Shown piece after piece: positions 43,968-52,825 of a DNA stretch of 64,000 nucleotides (position 1 is the first letter of the stretch; every line of letters starts with the position of its first letter). The stretch lies in contig CAMDNW010000007.1 in the NCBI GenBank assembly GCA_945903275.1, forward strand, positions 1 to 64,000, written 5' to 3'. The notes under the pieces were generated by a model that was not told where the DNA came from, ran no database searches, and saw only the letters and a program-made list of their open reading frames with translations. A program made the position numbers and the translations under genes. The DNA comes from Thermoflexus hugenholtzii JAD2 (lineage in GTDB: Bacteria > Chloroflexota > Dehalococcoidia > UBA2979).

Positions 43968-44172
43968 TGAGGAGGTGCACCTCGGAACGGCAACGGGACA
44001 TCAGCAGGAATGCGGTATTCGCTGTGAGGTACAGAGTTGAGTGCTAGAGGGGGGTCGGCCCAACTCCCCTTAGGTGAACTAGCCCTTACTTTTCGGAACG
44101 TCTGCTGCTGCGCGACTAGCAATACGCGTGGCGCTGACAGCGCGACCATCCCGAGGTGTGTGCGCTGTGCTG

Positions 44173-44836
44173 TCACGGCAACACCGCCTCGACCAGTTCG
44201 CCGACGGCCCAGACGTAGCCGTCGGGGTGGATGGTCATTGCCTCGCGCCAGCCGTGGCCGCGAGTCGCGACGTCCTTGAAGAGGGCGTTCTGCGTGCGGG
44301 CGCGGGCGGCGACCGCGTCGAGGCCGAGGGGCGCCTTCGCCAGACGGCCACTCGAGGCTCAGCGAGCCGCCAGTGGGCAGTGCGTGCCACCGCCTTGCCA
44401 TCTCGTCACATGCCGGCATGATCGCGTCGAGTTCAGCCGGCGTGACGTTCGCAGCGGCTGCAATGTTACGTGCGTACTCGGAGCCGGGCGCTACGTGACC
44501 CGCATGACTCTGCCACGCCGCGAAGACAGCAGCGGAGAGTACTTCCGAACGATCCCTCTCTGCACCGGAGGTAGCCAGACCCGCACGCTTCCCGGCCTCG
44601 CACCGATCAAGTGGCCGCGCGAGCGGACGGAACGTACCTGCATCCCCGCCGGCTGCGAGGTCGCCGTAGATGCCAGTACGCAGGCCCCAGTAACGCTCGA
44701 CGAGGAAGTGAACGAGGTCATGCGGGAGGTGCGCGTCGAAGCCCGGCGCCGGTTCTACCACCACGTCGACGGCTCGTTCGCGCTCCGCAACGACACGATA
44801 GCGGCGATCACCGGTGCGTGTGAACGTGATTCGCAT
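44173..44836 (-). pseudogene. Frameshifted unknown gene inside the nad operon
   Basis: The track ORF begins MRITFTRTGDRRYRVVAERERAVDVVVEPAPGFDAHLPHDLVHFLVER and stays plausible to SLSLEWPSG, then becomes arginine/proline-rich junk. In another frame the DNA continues LAKAPLGLDAVAARARTQNALFKDVATRGHGWREAMTIHPDGYVWAVGELVEAVLP and stops at 44173. So a one-base gain or two-base loss near 44338-44350 broke a gene of about 220 residues. The family is not recognised. It sits between nadA and nadB. Confidence 0.7.
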
Positions 44837-44864
44837 ATCGCTGAGATCCGGCGGGGCCGCGTTG

Positions 44865-46067
44865 TTACTTCAGCGCCAGCATACGTTCGAGGGCGACTTT
44901 GGCGTGCTGCTTGGTTTCAGCGGGCACCTCGATGCGGTTGACGACTTCGCCGGCGACGAGCGACTCCATGACCCACGCGAGGTAGGCGGGGTGGACGCGG
45001 TACATCGTGCTGCACGGGCAGACGACCGGGTCGAGGCAGAAGACCGTCTTGTCGGGGTTCTCCTTGGCGAGCCGGGAGACGAGGTTGATCTCGGTGCCGA
45101 TACCGATGACCGAGCCGGCGGGGGCCTCGGCGACGTACTTCGCGATGAAGGCGGTGGAGCCGTTGGCATCGGCGGCCTGCACCACGTCGTAGCGGCACTC
45201 GGGATGCACGACGATCTTCACGCAGGGGAAGCGCTCACGGGCCGCCTCGATCTGCGTGAGCGAGAAGCGCTGGTGCACGGAGCAGTGGCCCTGCCAGAGG
45301 ATGACGCGCGAGCGGTCGAGCGCCTCCGGCGTGAGTCCGCCGAGGCGGCCGGACGGGCCGCGCCAGTTCCACAGCGCCATCTCCTCGATGGGGATGCCCA
45401 TGGCGTGGCCGGTGTTACGGCCCAAGTGCTGATCCGGGAAGAAGAAGACGCGCTTGCCGCGCTCAAAGGCCCATTCGAGCACCTTCTCGGCGTTGGACGA
45501 GGTGCAGACCACACCGCCGTTCTCGCCGCAGAACGCCTTCAGCGAGGCGGCCGAGTTCATGTAGGTGACGGGGATGATGTCTTCGGTACCGCCGAAGTGC
45601 TCGCCGAGTTCGCGCCATGCGGCGCGCACATCGGGGTCCGAGGCCATGTCAGCCATCGAGCAGCCGGCCTCCATGTTCGGCAGGATCACCTTCTGGTGCG
45701 GCGCAGCGAGGATATCGGCGGCTTCCGCCATGAAGTGCACGCCGCAGAAGACGATGTACTCCGACTCCGGCCGCTCGGCGGCGTACTTCGCGAGCGCGAA
45801 CGAGTCGCCGCGCTCATCTGCAAACGCGATGATGTCCTCGCGCTGGTAGTGGTGGCCAAGGATGACGACGCGGCTGCCGAGGGTGACGCGGGCCGCGCGG
45901 ATGCGCGCCGTGAGTTCGTCAGCGCCGAGTGCCCAGTAGGCATCGGGGATGGTCTTCTGCCAAGAGCCGAAGGCGACCTCCTCGGACAGCGGGATGGTGG
46001 CGATGCCAGTGTCGGTCTCGCACTGAAGCTGAGGGAGCAGGGCGAATTCGGGTGTTGCAGTGGTCAT
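44865..46067 (-). CDS. nadA: Quinolinate synthase
   Basis: 400 residues, 4Fe-4S enzyme condensing iminoaspartate and DHAP. VVILGHHYQREDIIAFAD, FCGVHFMAEAADIL, NMEAGCSMADM, GVVCTSSNAEKVLEWA and FCLDPVVCPCSTMYRVHP supply the substrate and cluster residues. The ATG at 46067 begins MTTATPEFALLPQLQ; the track's extra 21 codons are the promoter and operator. First gene of the nad operon. Confidence 0.96.
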   Translation of the reverse strand: MTTATPEFALLPQLQCETDTGIATIPLSEEVAFGSWQKTIPDAYWALGADELTARIRAARVTLGSRVVILGHHYQREDIIAFADERGDSFALAKYAAERPESEYIVFCGVHFMAEAADILAAPHQKVILPNMEAGCSMADMASDPDVRAAWRELGEHFGGTEDIIPVTYMNSAASLKAFCGENGGVVCTSSNAEKVLEWAFERGKRVFFFPDQHLGRNTGHAMGIPIEEMALWNWRGPSGRLGGLTPEALDRSRVILWQGHCSVHQRFSLTQIEAARERFPCVKIVVHPECRYDVVQAADANGSTAFIAKYVAEAPAGSVIGIGTEINLVSRLAKENPDKTVFCLDPVVCPCSTMYRVHPAYLAWVMESLVAGEVVNRIEVPAETKQHAKVALERMLALK

Positions 46068-46106
46068 GGGTCGCGTCTTTCGGGGTGAGCGCCTGAGGCC
46101 TCTGAA

Positions 46107-46127
46107 TTTGCGTACTCCGTACGCAAA
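46107..46127. promoter_or_regulatory. Palindromic operator at the nadA promoter (candidate NrtR site)
   Basis: Perfect 9-base arms TTTGCGTAC and GTACGCAAA around a 3-base spacer. It starts right after the predicted transcription start of the nadA promoter and 40 bases before the nadA ATG, a position suited to repression. An NrtR-like regulator is encoded 3.4 kb away. Confidence 0.7.
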
Positions 46128-46140
46128 CAAGGTTGTGTAG

Positions 46141-46170
46141 AGGATACGCGAAGTGGCAGCGGGGGGTCAA
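46141..46170 (-). promoter_or_regulatory. Candidate nadA-nadB-nadC promoter
   Basis: TTGACC, 18-base spacer, TATCCT on the minus strand. The expected start near 46134 lies beside the palindromic operator. Confidence 0.65.
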
Positions 46171-46227
46171 TTCGGGGGGGCGTTCGGGCCACGAACTGTT
46201 CAGGGTGATCTTACTAACAAGAGTCCC

Positions 46228-46650
46228 ATGGTCAGTCCGCCGAGGCACTGGCTTGAGTTTCGCCTTCTTGGCGCCGACCTGTCGGACGGTGTAGACGTGC
46301 GTGCGCTAACAAAGCTCATGACGGATCTATCCATAGCCCTACGGGTAATCGCGGATGAACACCTCGGACTAGGCGAGCGGCGGGGTCCAATGACAGTCGA
46401 GGAGCGAGTACTTGCAGGTGTACGGCACCGGGCAGGGGGTCGCGTTCGGCGAGGCGGGCGGGATGATCTGGAACTGCCATTCGATCGGGCGGATGACGCA
46501 GGACGAGACGACCTCAGCACGGTACTCGCTGACGTGCTAGGCACCGACGAAGGGGCCGCTGGCGCGGCTCAACGGCGTCCTGGTGCTGGGGGAGCAGGAG
46601 TCGGACGCGCACAGGACAACGTGCGCACCACGTTGTGGGAGTGGAAGTGA
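46228..46650 (+). pseudogene. Degenerate open region, possibly two decayed gene pieces
   Basis: From ATG 46228 a plausible N-terminus reads HWLEFRLLGADLSDGVDVRALTKLMTDLSIALRVIADEHLG; I do not recognise it. From about 46410 coding sense moves between frames: VYGTGQGVAFGEAGGMIWN, then GTDEGAAG, then PLARLNGVLVLGEQE, ending DNVRTTLWEWK. These scraps have the feel of a DUF3237-like beta-barrel protein broken by several indels, but this is weak. Confidence 0.35.
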
Positions 46651-46771
46651 TCTCTCACCGCGTTTGATAGGGGCTGCGCGCTGTCTCGATGCGCCTTGGT
46701 GAGCCATGCACCTACGATATACGCGAGCATTATAGTAGGCGCGACCCAGCTAGGGGATGAGTGAGGACTAG

Positions 46772-48436
46772 GTGGCCCAGGAAGCCGGAGCGAAGCAGTC
46801 CGACGATCCTTCGGATAGTCCCCAGCAGCGAGCCGCCGCACCCGCAGCCGAACCCCCGCCCGATCACAGTACAGGGCGGCGGACAGACTCCGCCGCGACC
46901 CCGGCCACCGCAACAGGCGCAAGCGGCGGTACAGGACGACCGCCGGTACCGCCGCTTGCGCCGCCGGCCGCCATTGGCGGGAATCCGCGCCGCCGCCATA
47001 TCGCGCGCGATCTCACCACCGGGAGCATCCCGAAGAACCTCGCATCGCTGGCATGGCCGCAGGTGGTCGAGGGGCTGCTGAACGTCTTCGACCAGGTGTG
47101 GGACCTGTTTCTTGCGGGGCAGGGCTTCGGGTTCCGCGCGATCGCGGGCATCGGCAGCGCGCAACAGGTGGTGCAGTTGATGCGCACCGGCCGCATGGGC
47201 CTCGACACCGCGATGCGGGCGATGATCGCGCGCGCGGTCGGGGCGGGGGATCGCGAGCTGGCGCGGCACATCGCGCAACAGGCGTTCACGGTGAACATTC
47301 TGCTGGCGATCGTGGTCACGGGCTTCGGCGTGATCTTCACTGAGGTGATCCTGCGCGGCCTCGGCATCTCCGAGGCGGTGATCGAGCAGGCGGCAGGGTA
47401 CATGCGCTGGCAGTTCGCGGGCACGCTGGCACTAACCGCGCGGATGGCGACTGGGACGGCGTTGCAGGCGGCAGGCGATGCGGTGACGCCGATGAAAGCG
47501 ACGACCGCCGCGCGCCTCGTGGACATCGCACTGGCCCCGATCCTGATGTTCGGACTGCTGGAGGCGCCAGCGTTCGGCGTGGCGGGCGTCGCGGTGGCCA
47601 ACCTGATCGGGCAGACGCTCGGCGCGGTGATCAACGTGCGTAACCTAGCGAACGGACGCTCGGGCCTGCACGTCACGTTGCGCGGCTACCACTTCGACCC
47701 GCACCTGATCGGTCGCCTGGTGCGCATTGGCGGGCCGGCGACCATCAACAGCATTGAGCGGTCGGCGGCGCAGGTGATCCTGCTGGCGCTGATGGCTCCG
47801 TTCGGCGACGTGGCGCTGGCGGCATACGCGCTCACGCAACGCACGCAGATGGTCGTGAACATCGGTACGCAGGGCGTGGGCAACGCGAGCGGGATTATCG
47901 CGGCGCAGAGTTTGGGCGCCGGACAGCTGACACGGGCGCGGGCGACGGTGCTCTGGGCGCTCGGGTACGTTGCGGTGGCCAAGTTAGTGATCGTGGGGCT
48001 GCTGTTCGTCTTCCCGGAGTTCTTCCTGAAGATCTTCAACGACGATCCAGAACTACTGCACGTGGGCCGCATCTGGCTGCGGATCATGCTGATTGGATAC
48101 TTTGCGATGGGGCCGGTGCAGGTGCTGACGCAGTCGTTCCAGACGGCGGGCGACACGCTCATGCCGATGATCACGACGCTGCTAGCGATGTGGGTGATCG
48201 AGGTGCCGCTGGCGATCGTGCTCTCAGGTACGGCCGAGCGGTCGGGGGTACCACTCCCGTCGTGGGGGAACCTCGGTCACTACGGGGTGGCGACGGCGAT
48301 CAGCGTGGCCGCGTTCTTCCGGCTCGCGATGTACTTGCCGTACTTCGTGTGGGGACCGTGGCACAAGAAACGCGTCCTTGAAGGCGTGCGTGTGGAGCCT
48401 GTACCTGAAGAGCCGGTCGCCATCCCTCCGGTGTGA
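46772..48436 (+). CDS. MATE-family multidrug/sodium antiporter
   Basis: 554 residues, GTG start with GAGGA upstream. A hydrophilic Pro/Ala-rich N-terminal tail of about 75 residues precedes SIPKNLASLAWPQVVEGLLNVFDQVWDLFLAGQGFGFRAIAGIGSAQQVVQLM, the MatE opening, and a second matching half at RIGGPATINSIERSAAQVILLALMAPFGDVALAAYAL. About 12 membrane helices. Exports drugs or metabolites in exchange for cations; substrate unknown. Confidence 0.9.
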   Translation: MAQEAGAKQSDDPSDSPQQRAAAPAAEPPPDHSTGRRTDSAATPATATGASGGTGRPPVPPLAPPAAIGGNPRRRHIARDLTTGSIPKNLASLAWPQVVEGLLNVFDQVWDLFLAGQGFGFRAIAGIGSAQQVVQLMRTGRMGLDTAMRAMIARAVGAGDRELARHIAQQAFTVNILLAIVVTGFGVIFTEVILRGLGISEAVIEQAAGYMRWQFAGTLALTARMATGTALQAAGDAVTPMKATTAARLVDIALAPILMFGLLEAPAFGVAGVAVANLIGQTLGAVINVRNLANGRSGLHVTLRGYHFDPHLIGRLVRIGGPATINSIERSAAQVILLALMAPFGDVALAAYALTQRTQMVVNIGTQGVGNASGIIAAQSLGAGQLTRARATVLWALGYVAVAKLVIVGLLFVFPEFFLKIFNDDPELLHVGRIWLRIMLIGYFAMGPVQVLTQSFQTAGDTLMPMITTLLAMWVIEVPLAIVLSGTAERSGVPLPSWGNLGHYGVATAISVAAFFRLAMYLPYFVWGPWHKKRVLEGVRVEPVPEEPVAIPPV

Positions 48437-48469
48437 TGCCGTCCGCGATCCGATGCAGCCCACGCGGGG

Positions 48470-48742
48470 CTAGGCGGCGTCAGCTTGGTGCGCGGGGCGA
48501 GTCGTGCGCCGAGGCGCTGCAGCAGCCCGAGGCTTGACTGCGGTGGGCCGCGTGATGGCCGCCGCCGCCCGTGCCCGTGCCCGTGGTGCGGCTTTCGCGG
48601 GTCGTGAGGCCGCCTCGGGGATGCGCTTCGCACGCGCCGGCTGGCTGGCCTGTTTCGCCGCCTGTTTCGCCTCGGTGCTGCGCTCGACCTCGATGGCATA
48701 GTCGCCGGCGAGCGCCGCGACGGCACCGATCGCCGAGATCAT
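48470..48742 (-). CDS. Doubtful ORF: short hydrophobic segment plus Ala/Arg/Lys/Pro tail
   Basis: From ATG 48742: MISAIGAVAALAGDYAIEVERSTEAKQAAKQASQPARAKRI, then a basic alanine/proline-rich tail. The composition is seen in genuine proteins of GC-rich bacteria, but there is no ribosome site and no recognised family. It largely fills the 400-base gap after the MATE gene; nothing else is seen there. Confidence 0.35.
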   Translation of the reverse strand: MISAIGAVAALAGDYAIEVERSTEAKQAAKQASQPARAKRIPEAASRPAKAAPRARARAAAAITRPTAVKPRAAAAPRRTTRPAHQADAA

Positions 48743-48835
48743 CGGCGCGACCGTGACACCGACGATTGCCGCAGTCAGCGGGAAATGTAACGACCATGCC
48801 TCGCAACACCGGCCAAAGCGTGAGGCAGACACACT

Positions 48836-48985
48836 GTGAAGTTCAAGAACATGCAAGTGACGTGTGCGTGCGGAGTAAGTCAGCGGTTCGATGGCGACCA
48901 GTCCGAGGACTTTCGCGCGTGGATGCGTAAACACCAGTACGAGTGCTTGAAGAACACCGGAGACACCATCGTGATAGGAAATTAG
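48836..48985 (+). CDS. 49-aa protein with Cys/His pattern
   Basis: Too short for the ORF track. GTG at 48836 to TAG 48985. Reads MQVTCACGVSQRFDGDQSEDFRAWMRKHQYECLKNTG; CxC followed by His and Cys 20-25 residues later could bind one zinc. The stop abuts the next gene's ATG (TAGATG), so the two are coupled. Base composition is lower in GC than the neighbours, suggesting transfer. Confidence 0.55.
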   Translation: MKFKNMQVTCACGVSQRFDGDQSEDFRAWMRKHQYECLKNTGDTIVIGN

Positions 48986-49219
48986 ATGCCAGAGAAACGA
49001 TTGCTACAGGTAGGTGACCTTATCGTACAACGACTTGGTTTACACACTAGGGACGATAAGCACTTTATGCTGCGCGTAGATCGAATCACGCCTACATCTG
49101 TGCAGTTTTCCAACATCGGTCACGGTCGAGGCAACAGCAACCGCAGGTTCACATATAACCTGTCGATGGTGCAGTCGGACATGACCTACAAAAACGGGCA
49201 TCGAATCACTGTGGCATGA
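48986..49219 (+). CDS. 77-aa protein of unknown function
   Basis: MPEKRLLQVGDLIVQRLGLHTRDDKHFMLRVDRITPTSVQFSNIGHGRGNSNRRFTYNL reads as a small beta-rich (SH3/KOW-like) domain: VGDLIVQR and FMLRVDRITPTSVQFSNI look like barrel strands. Lower GC and less biased codon use than the flanking genes. Forms a two-gene unit with the preceding small gene. The following 270 bases hold nothing recognisable. Confidence 0.55.
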   Translation: MPEKRLLQVGDLIVQRLGLHTRDDKHFMLRVDRITPTSVQFSNIGHGRGNSNRRFTYNLSMVQSDMTYKNGHRITVA

Positions 49220-49493
49220 CTACTTAGGACTGGGCAATCATGTCGTCGCCGCGGCGGACACTGATGCGCCGTGCGTTCACGTCGTGAAATATCTCCGTCA
49301 GACACCCATCCAGATCGCTGACGCTGGATTTGAACGATGCATTCATCATCTTGGCCACCAGGCACCTAGTATCCAGCCGCACGCGGCTGTGTTGCTCTGT
49401 CATCGTGCCTGTGCGTGCATCACGCAGGTATCACATCACCCCACAGCGCAATACAGCGGCGTGACATTCGATCCGGCTGGACGGGTGCGGAGA

Positions 49494-50132
49494 CTAGAGG
49501 AAGACCGGCTCCCGGCTGGTGAAGCGGTACAGGAGCGCCGGGCGGTGGGGGCCATCGCGGCGGGCTTCACCAGTGGCCTCGATGACCTCGGTTTGGAGCA
49601 TGCGCTTGCGGAAGTTGCGGCGGTCAAGGAGGTGGCCCTCGATGGCCTCGTAGGCAGATTGCAGTTCACGCAGCGTGAACTGCTCGGGCAGAAGGCTGTA
49701 GGCGATGTTGGTGTACTCGAGTTTGGCGCGAACGCGGGCGACGGCCTGCGCGATCACCTCGTTGTTGCGGAAGGCGAGCGCCGGGAGGGCGTCGACGCGA
49801 TGCCAGGCAGGCGGCCACTCCTCAGAGATGCGCAGCCGCACGAGTTCCTCGTCGATCAACGCGAAGTACGCGACGGCGAGGCTGGGTTGCGTGGGGTCGA
49901 GGTTGGACGAGGTGAACAGTTGCTCCAGATAGAGGTCGCGCGCGCCGGTCTCCTCGACGAGTTTCGCCTCAGCGGCCTCCTCGAGGCCCGTGGAGCCGTC
50001 CCAGCGTCCGCCGGGCAGCGCCCACAGGCCCTCCTCGGGCGGCGCGCTGCGGTGGATGAGCAGCACCTGCAATGCGTCGTCGATGACCGCGAAGATCACG
50101 ACGATAGTGGCGATTACGGGGGCCTGCTGCAC
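49494..50132 (-). CDS. nrtR: NrtR-type transcriptional regulator of NAD metabolism
   Basis: 212 residues, GTG start with GAGGA upstream. N-terminal Nudix domain (IVVIFAVIDDALQVLLIHR, GLWALPGGRWDG) with a degenerate Nudix box: AEAKLVEETG has AK where catalytic RE is expected, so hydrolysis is probably lost. C-terminal winged helix is the NrtR type: YSLLPEQFTLRELQSAYEAIEGHLLDRRNFRKRML. NrtR proteins repress NAD synthesis genes and respond to ADP-ribose-like ligands. A palindromic site stands at the nadA promoter nearby. Confidence 0.85.
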   Translation of the reverse strand: MQQAPVIATIVVIFAVIDDALQVLLIHRSAPPEEGLWALPGGRWDGSTGLEEAAEAKLVEETGARDLYLEQLFTSSNLDPTQPSLAVAYFALIDEELVRLRISEEWPPAWHRVDALPALAFRNNEVIAQAVARVRAKLEYTNIAYSLLPEQFTLRELQSAYEAIEGHLLDRRNFRKRMLQTEVIEATGEARRDGPHRPALLYRFTSREPVFL

Positions 50133-50192
50133 CAGAAATCCTCGATTACTGCGATGTGCCGGAAGTCACAACGCGTACCGGACATTGCAACA

Positions 50193-50429
50193 TCAATCGC
50201 CGCGAGTTAGAGCCACGATCTCATCAGTCGTCATAGAAACGTGATCCACGCCCTTACGTAGCGCCGAAACAGCGGCTCCGCCACGCGTGACACCTCGTCC
50301 GGCCAATGTCTTCACGATGCGCACGCCGTCCGGCGCGAGGATGACTTCTACCGCGGCATTAGGCAGAAGTCCCCTCTGCTTACGGATCTGCCATGGAATC
50401 GTGACCTGACCCTTCGACGTGATTTTCAA
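50193..50429 (-). CDS. AbrB/SpoVT-type DNA-binding protein (orphan antitoxin?)
   Basis: 78 residues. LKITSKGQVTIPWQIRKQRGLLPNAAVEVIL is the swapped-hairpin AbrB fold. The TTG at 50429 has GGAGG just before it and starts at the domain; the track start is 4 codons earlier. The C-terminal part (STRGGAAV-like VTRGGAAVSALRKGVDHVSMTTDEIVALTRGD) is typical of MazE/VapB antitoxins, but no PIN or MazF toxin follows, only 60 bases to nrtR. Confidence 0.8.
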   Translation of the reverse strand: MKITSKGQVTIPWQIRKQRGLLPNAAVEVILAPDGVRIVKTLAGRGVTRGGAAVSALRKGVDHVSMTTDEIVALTRGD

Positions 50430-50486
50430 GGCACCCTCCAACGGGGAACAGCATACGGGAGCCAGCGTGCACGAAATGACAACGGG

Positions 50487-51794
50487 CTAGACGACCGAGA
50501 AGCTCAGCGCCCCCGCCTGCTGCCCTTGCAGCGACCACGGGGTGGCCTCGGTGACTGAGACATCGACGAGGTTGCCGACGAGGTTGCGGTAGCCATCGAA
50601 ATGGACGAGTTGTCCGCCGCGGATGCGGCCTGTGAGGCGGCCTTCCTGCTCACGCTCGACAAGCACCTCTACGCTGCGGCCTACGAGGCGGGCGTTGATG
50701 CGACCAGCCGACGCCGCGTGGAGCGCCTCGATGACTTGCAGACGCTCGCGCTTCACCTCGGTGGGCACATCGTCGGGCTGGTTGCGGTAGGCGAAGGTGC
50801 CGGGGCGCGGCGAGTAGGCAGCGACGTGGATCACGTCGAAACCGGTGCGCTCCAAAAGCCCCACGGTGTTGCGAAATTCCTCGTCAGTCTCGCCGGGGGA
50901 ACCGACGATGACATCGGTCGCCAATGCGACATCGGGCATGCGCGAGCGGATGCGCGCGACGCGCTCCTCGTACTCGGCGACGCTGTAGCCACGCCGCATC
51001 CGGGCGAGCACGGCGTCGTCGCCGGACTGCACGGGGATGTTGAAATGTTCGCAGACCTTTGGCAGGTCGGCGACGGCATCGATGATGCGGTCGGTCATAT
51101 CTTTGGGGTACGAGGTGAGGAAGCGCGTGCGGGCGATGCCATCGATGCGCTCAATGCCCTCGAACAGTGTCGCGAGGTCAGCCCCAGCGTCGGCGCCTCC
51201 GAGGTCGTGGCCGTACGCCTCGACGGTCTGGCCAAGCAGCGTGACCTCGCGCACGCCGTGCTCCGCGAGATGGCGTACCTCGGCTAGCACGTCAACAATG
51301 GGGCGCGAGCGCTCACGGCCGCGGCGCAGTGGGACGATGCAGTAAGTGCAGAACTTGTCGCAGCCGTGGACGACGGGGATGTACGCGGTTGGCCCGGTAG
51401 GCGTAGCGAAGGTCTCCGTCCAGAACTCGCCTTCCGAGGCGTCACGCACGACACCCGCCTTCGCCAGGATCGGATCAAACTCCTGCGGGCGCGCCCACAC
51501 ATCGACGAATGGAAAGCGGCGTTGCAGGTCGTCCGTTTTGGGGCCCACCATGCAACCCATCACCGCGATCTGGAACTGGGCACCGGCCTCGCGACGCTGG
51601 CGCAGCGTGTGCAGCCGTCCATAGGCGCGATCCTCGGCGTGCTGGCGCACGGAGCAGGTGTTGATGACAACGAGGCCGGCCTCGGTGTACTCGGCGGCCT
51701 CGGTCCAGCCGAGCCGTTCGAGGCCTGCGGCGAGCTTCAGCGAATCGGCGACGTTCATCTGGCAGCCAAGGGTCCAGATGTGGAAAGCGGGCAT
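50487..51794 (-). CDS. miaB: tRNA-2-methylthio-N6-dimethylallyladenosine synthase
   Basis: 435 residues. Radical-SAM methylthiotransferase: N-terminal UPF0004 domain (FHIWTLGCQMNVADS, VINTCSVRQHAEDRAYGRL, VMGCMV) with three cluster cysteines, radical SAM motif HGCDKFCTYCIVPLRRGRERSRP, and a TRAM-like C-terminus. Modifies A37 of tRNAs reading U-starting codons. The ATG at 51794 begins MPAFHIWTLGC; the track start is 24 codons long. Confidence 0.94.
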   Translation of the reverse strand: MPAFHIWTLGCQMNVADSLKLAAGLERLGWTEAAEYTEAGLVVINTCSVRQHAEDRAYGRLHTLRQRREAGAQFQIAVMGCMVGPKTDDLQRRFPFVDVWARPQEFDPILAKAGVVRDASEGEFWTETFATPTGPTAYIPVVHGCDKFCTYCIVPLRRGRERSRPIVDVLAEVRHLAEHGVREVTLLGQTVEAYGHDLGGADAGADLATLFEGIERIDGIARTRFLTSYPKDMTDRIIDAVADLPKVCEHFNIPVQSGDDAVLARMRRGYSVAEYEERVARIRSRMPDVALATDVIVGSPGETDEEFRNTVGLLERTGFDVIHVAAYSPRPGTFAYRNQPDDVPTEVKRERLQVIEALHAASAGRINARLVGRSVEVLVEREQEGRLTGRIRGGQLVHFDGYRNLVGNLVDVSVTEATPWSLQGQQAGALSFSVV

Positions 51795-51872
51795 GGGAGG
51801 CCTCGGTGGGGGTGCGTGCTGGGTGGCGGGCCGTCTCGACGGCGGTGATCCGGCTGGGATTCTCAATAGATT

Positions 51873-52273
51873 CTAGGGCGCTGCCGCGCGTGGCGCTGCG
51901 ACGGCCGGATCGCCGAGGCGCTTGTCGAGCCTGACCGCCTCGCAAGCCACGCACAACACGGTGGCGGAATCGACGACCGTTCCCTTGCGAATTTCGAGGA
52001 TGGCCATCTCGTACTTCCCACCCGGTTTGAGCCGCGGTTCAATCGAGCGCAGCCCTGACCTCTCCAGAAACCGAGCAGCACATGGGATTCTTCAGCGCGG
52101 GTGAGCAGCGCTGGGCCGTTTGCGAGGTAGGCGAGGTGACGCCACTTCACTACTTCATCGGCAATCGGCGCACTTCGGACAGCTGCGCGCAGCACCTCGA
52201 CACACTCACACTGCCAATCGGTGAGCGCCGTGACGTAGGCATCGGGATTCGCTGACGGGATGGTCTTTTGCAT
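51873..52273 (-). pseudogene. DUF1801 protein with frameshift
   Basis: From ATG 52273: MQKTIPSANPDAYVTALTDWQCECVEVLRAAVRSAPIADEVVKWRHLAYLANGPALLTRAEESHVLLGFWRG, a DUF1801 start. The frame then breaks; shifting continues GLRSIEPRLKPGGKYEMAILEIRKGTVVDSATVLCVACEAVRLDKRLG to a TAG at 51873. So an otherwise full-length gene carries one indel near 52070. It begins 30 bases after the 3' end of tRNA-Ser. Confidence 0.7.
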
Positions 52274-52302
52274 CAGGTGGCGCGTCTTCGGGCTGGCGGA
52301 AG

Positions 52303-52394
52303 TGGCGGAGGGGGTGGGATTCGAACCCACGATCGAGGAAACCCTCGATAAGCGCTTAGCAGGCGCCCGCACTCGGCCACTATGCGACCCCTCC
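52303..52394 (-). tRNA. tRNA-Ser (anticodon GCT)
   Basis: Read on the minus strand: acceptor GGAGGGG with CCCCTCC; D stem GCA/TGC; anticodon stem GGCGC/GCGCT around CTGCTAA (anticodon GCT, reading AGC and AGT); long variable arm TCGAGG/CCTCGA typical of serine tRNA; T arm GTGGG-TTCGAAT-CCCAC; discriminator G and an encoded CCA. It is flanked on both sides by broken genes, so it may have served as an integration site. Confidence 0.95.
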
Positions 52395-52408
52395 AGCGGA
52401 ACACGATC

Positions 52409-52825
52409 CTATGGTGAGCGGACAGACGAGGCAAGGCGGGTAGACCGCTCCACCACAAACTCAATACTGGCCTCGCGCGAGATATCGTTCCGCGCCACCG
52501 CGAGCACGAATCCCTCCAACTCGGGTTCCGAGGCACGCAGCACGATTTCGTTCCGGTCCAGGAAGACCAGCATCGCCGCCAGTGCCATCCGATTGTTCCC
52601 GTCGACGTAGGGGATGGGCTTTGTTGATGCCGTGGTGTAGCAACGCCGCTTTCGCCTCGGCGGTGCGGTAGTAGACCCAAAGTGGTTGATCGAGCGCCGC
52701 GAGGAGCCTGCCGCGGCCTTGCTCACCAGCGAGATGAAACGCGGGCGTACCCGGGAACAAGGCATTCATGAGCCCGCCCGCAATAACCTCGATGTCAGTT
52801 TCCGAGAGATAGATGAGGCGGCGGC
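52409..52825 (-). pseudogene. Doc/Fic-like toxin, frameshifted and without a normal start
   Basis: Coding sense begins LIYLSETDIEVIAGGLMNALFPG (no ATG/GTG/TTG in frame ahead, only CTG), continues YYRTAEAKAALLHHGINKAHP, and must shift one base at CCCC to give PYVDGNNRMALAAMLVFLDRNEIVLRASEPELEGFVLAVARNDISREASIEFVVERS. The motif HPYVDGNNRMA is the Doc version of the Fic motif. Doc phosphorylates EF-Tu; here the indel falls inside the active-site loop, so the toxin is probably dead. Ends 15 bases before tRNA-Ser. Confidence 0.75.

Noticed and set aside
49300-49400. Possible second tRNA (a TGGATTTGAAC string resembling a T-loop)
   Set aside because: No acceptor or anticodon stem can be formed around it.
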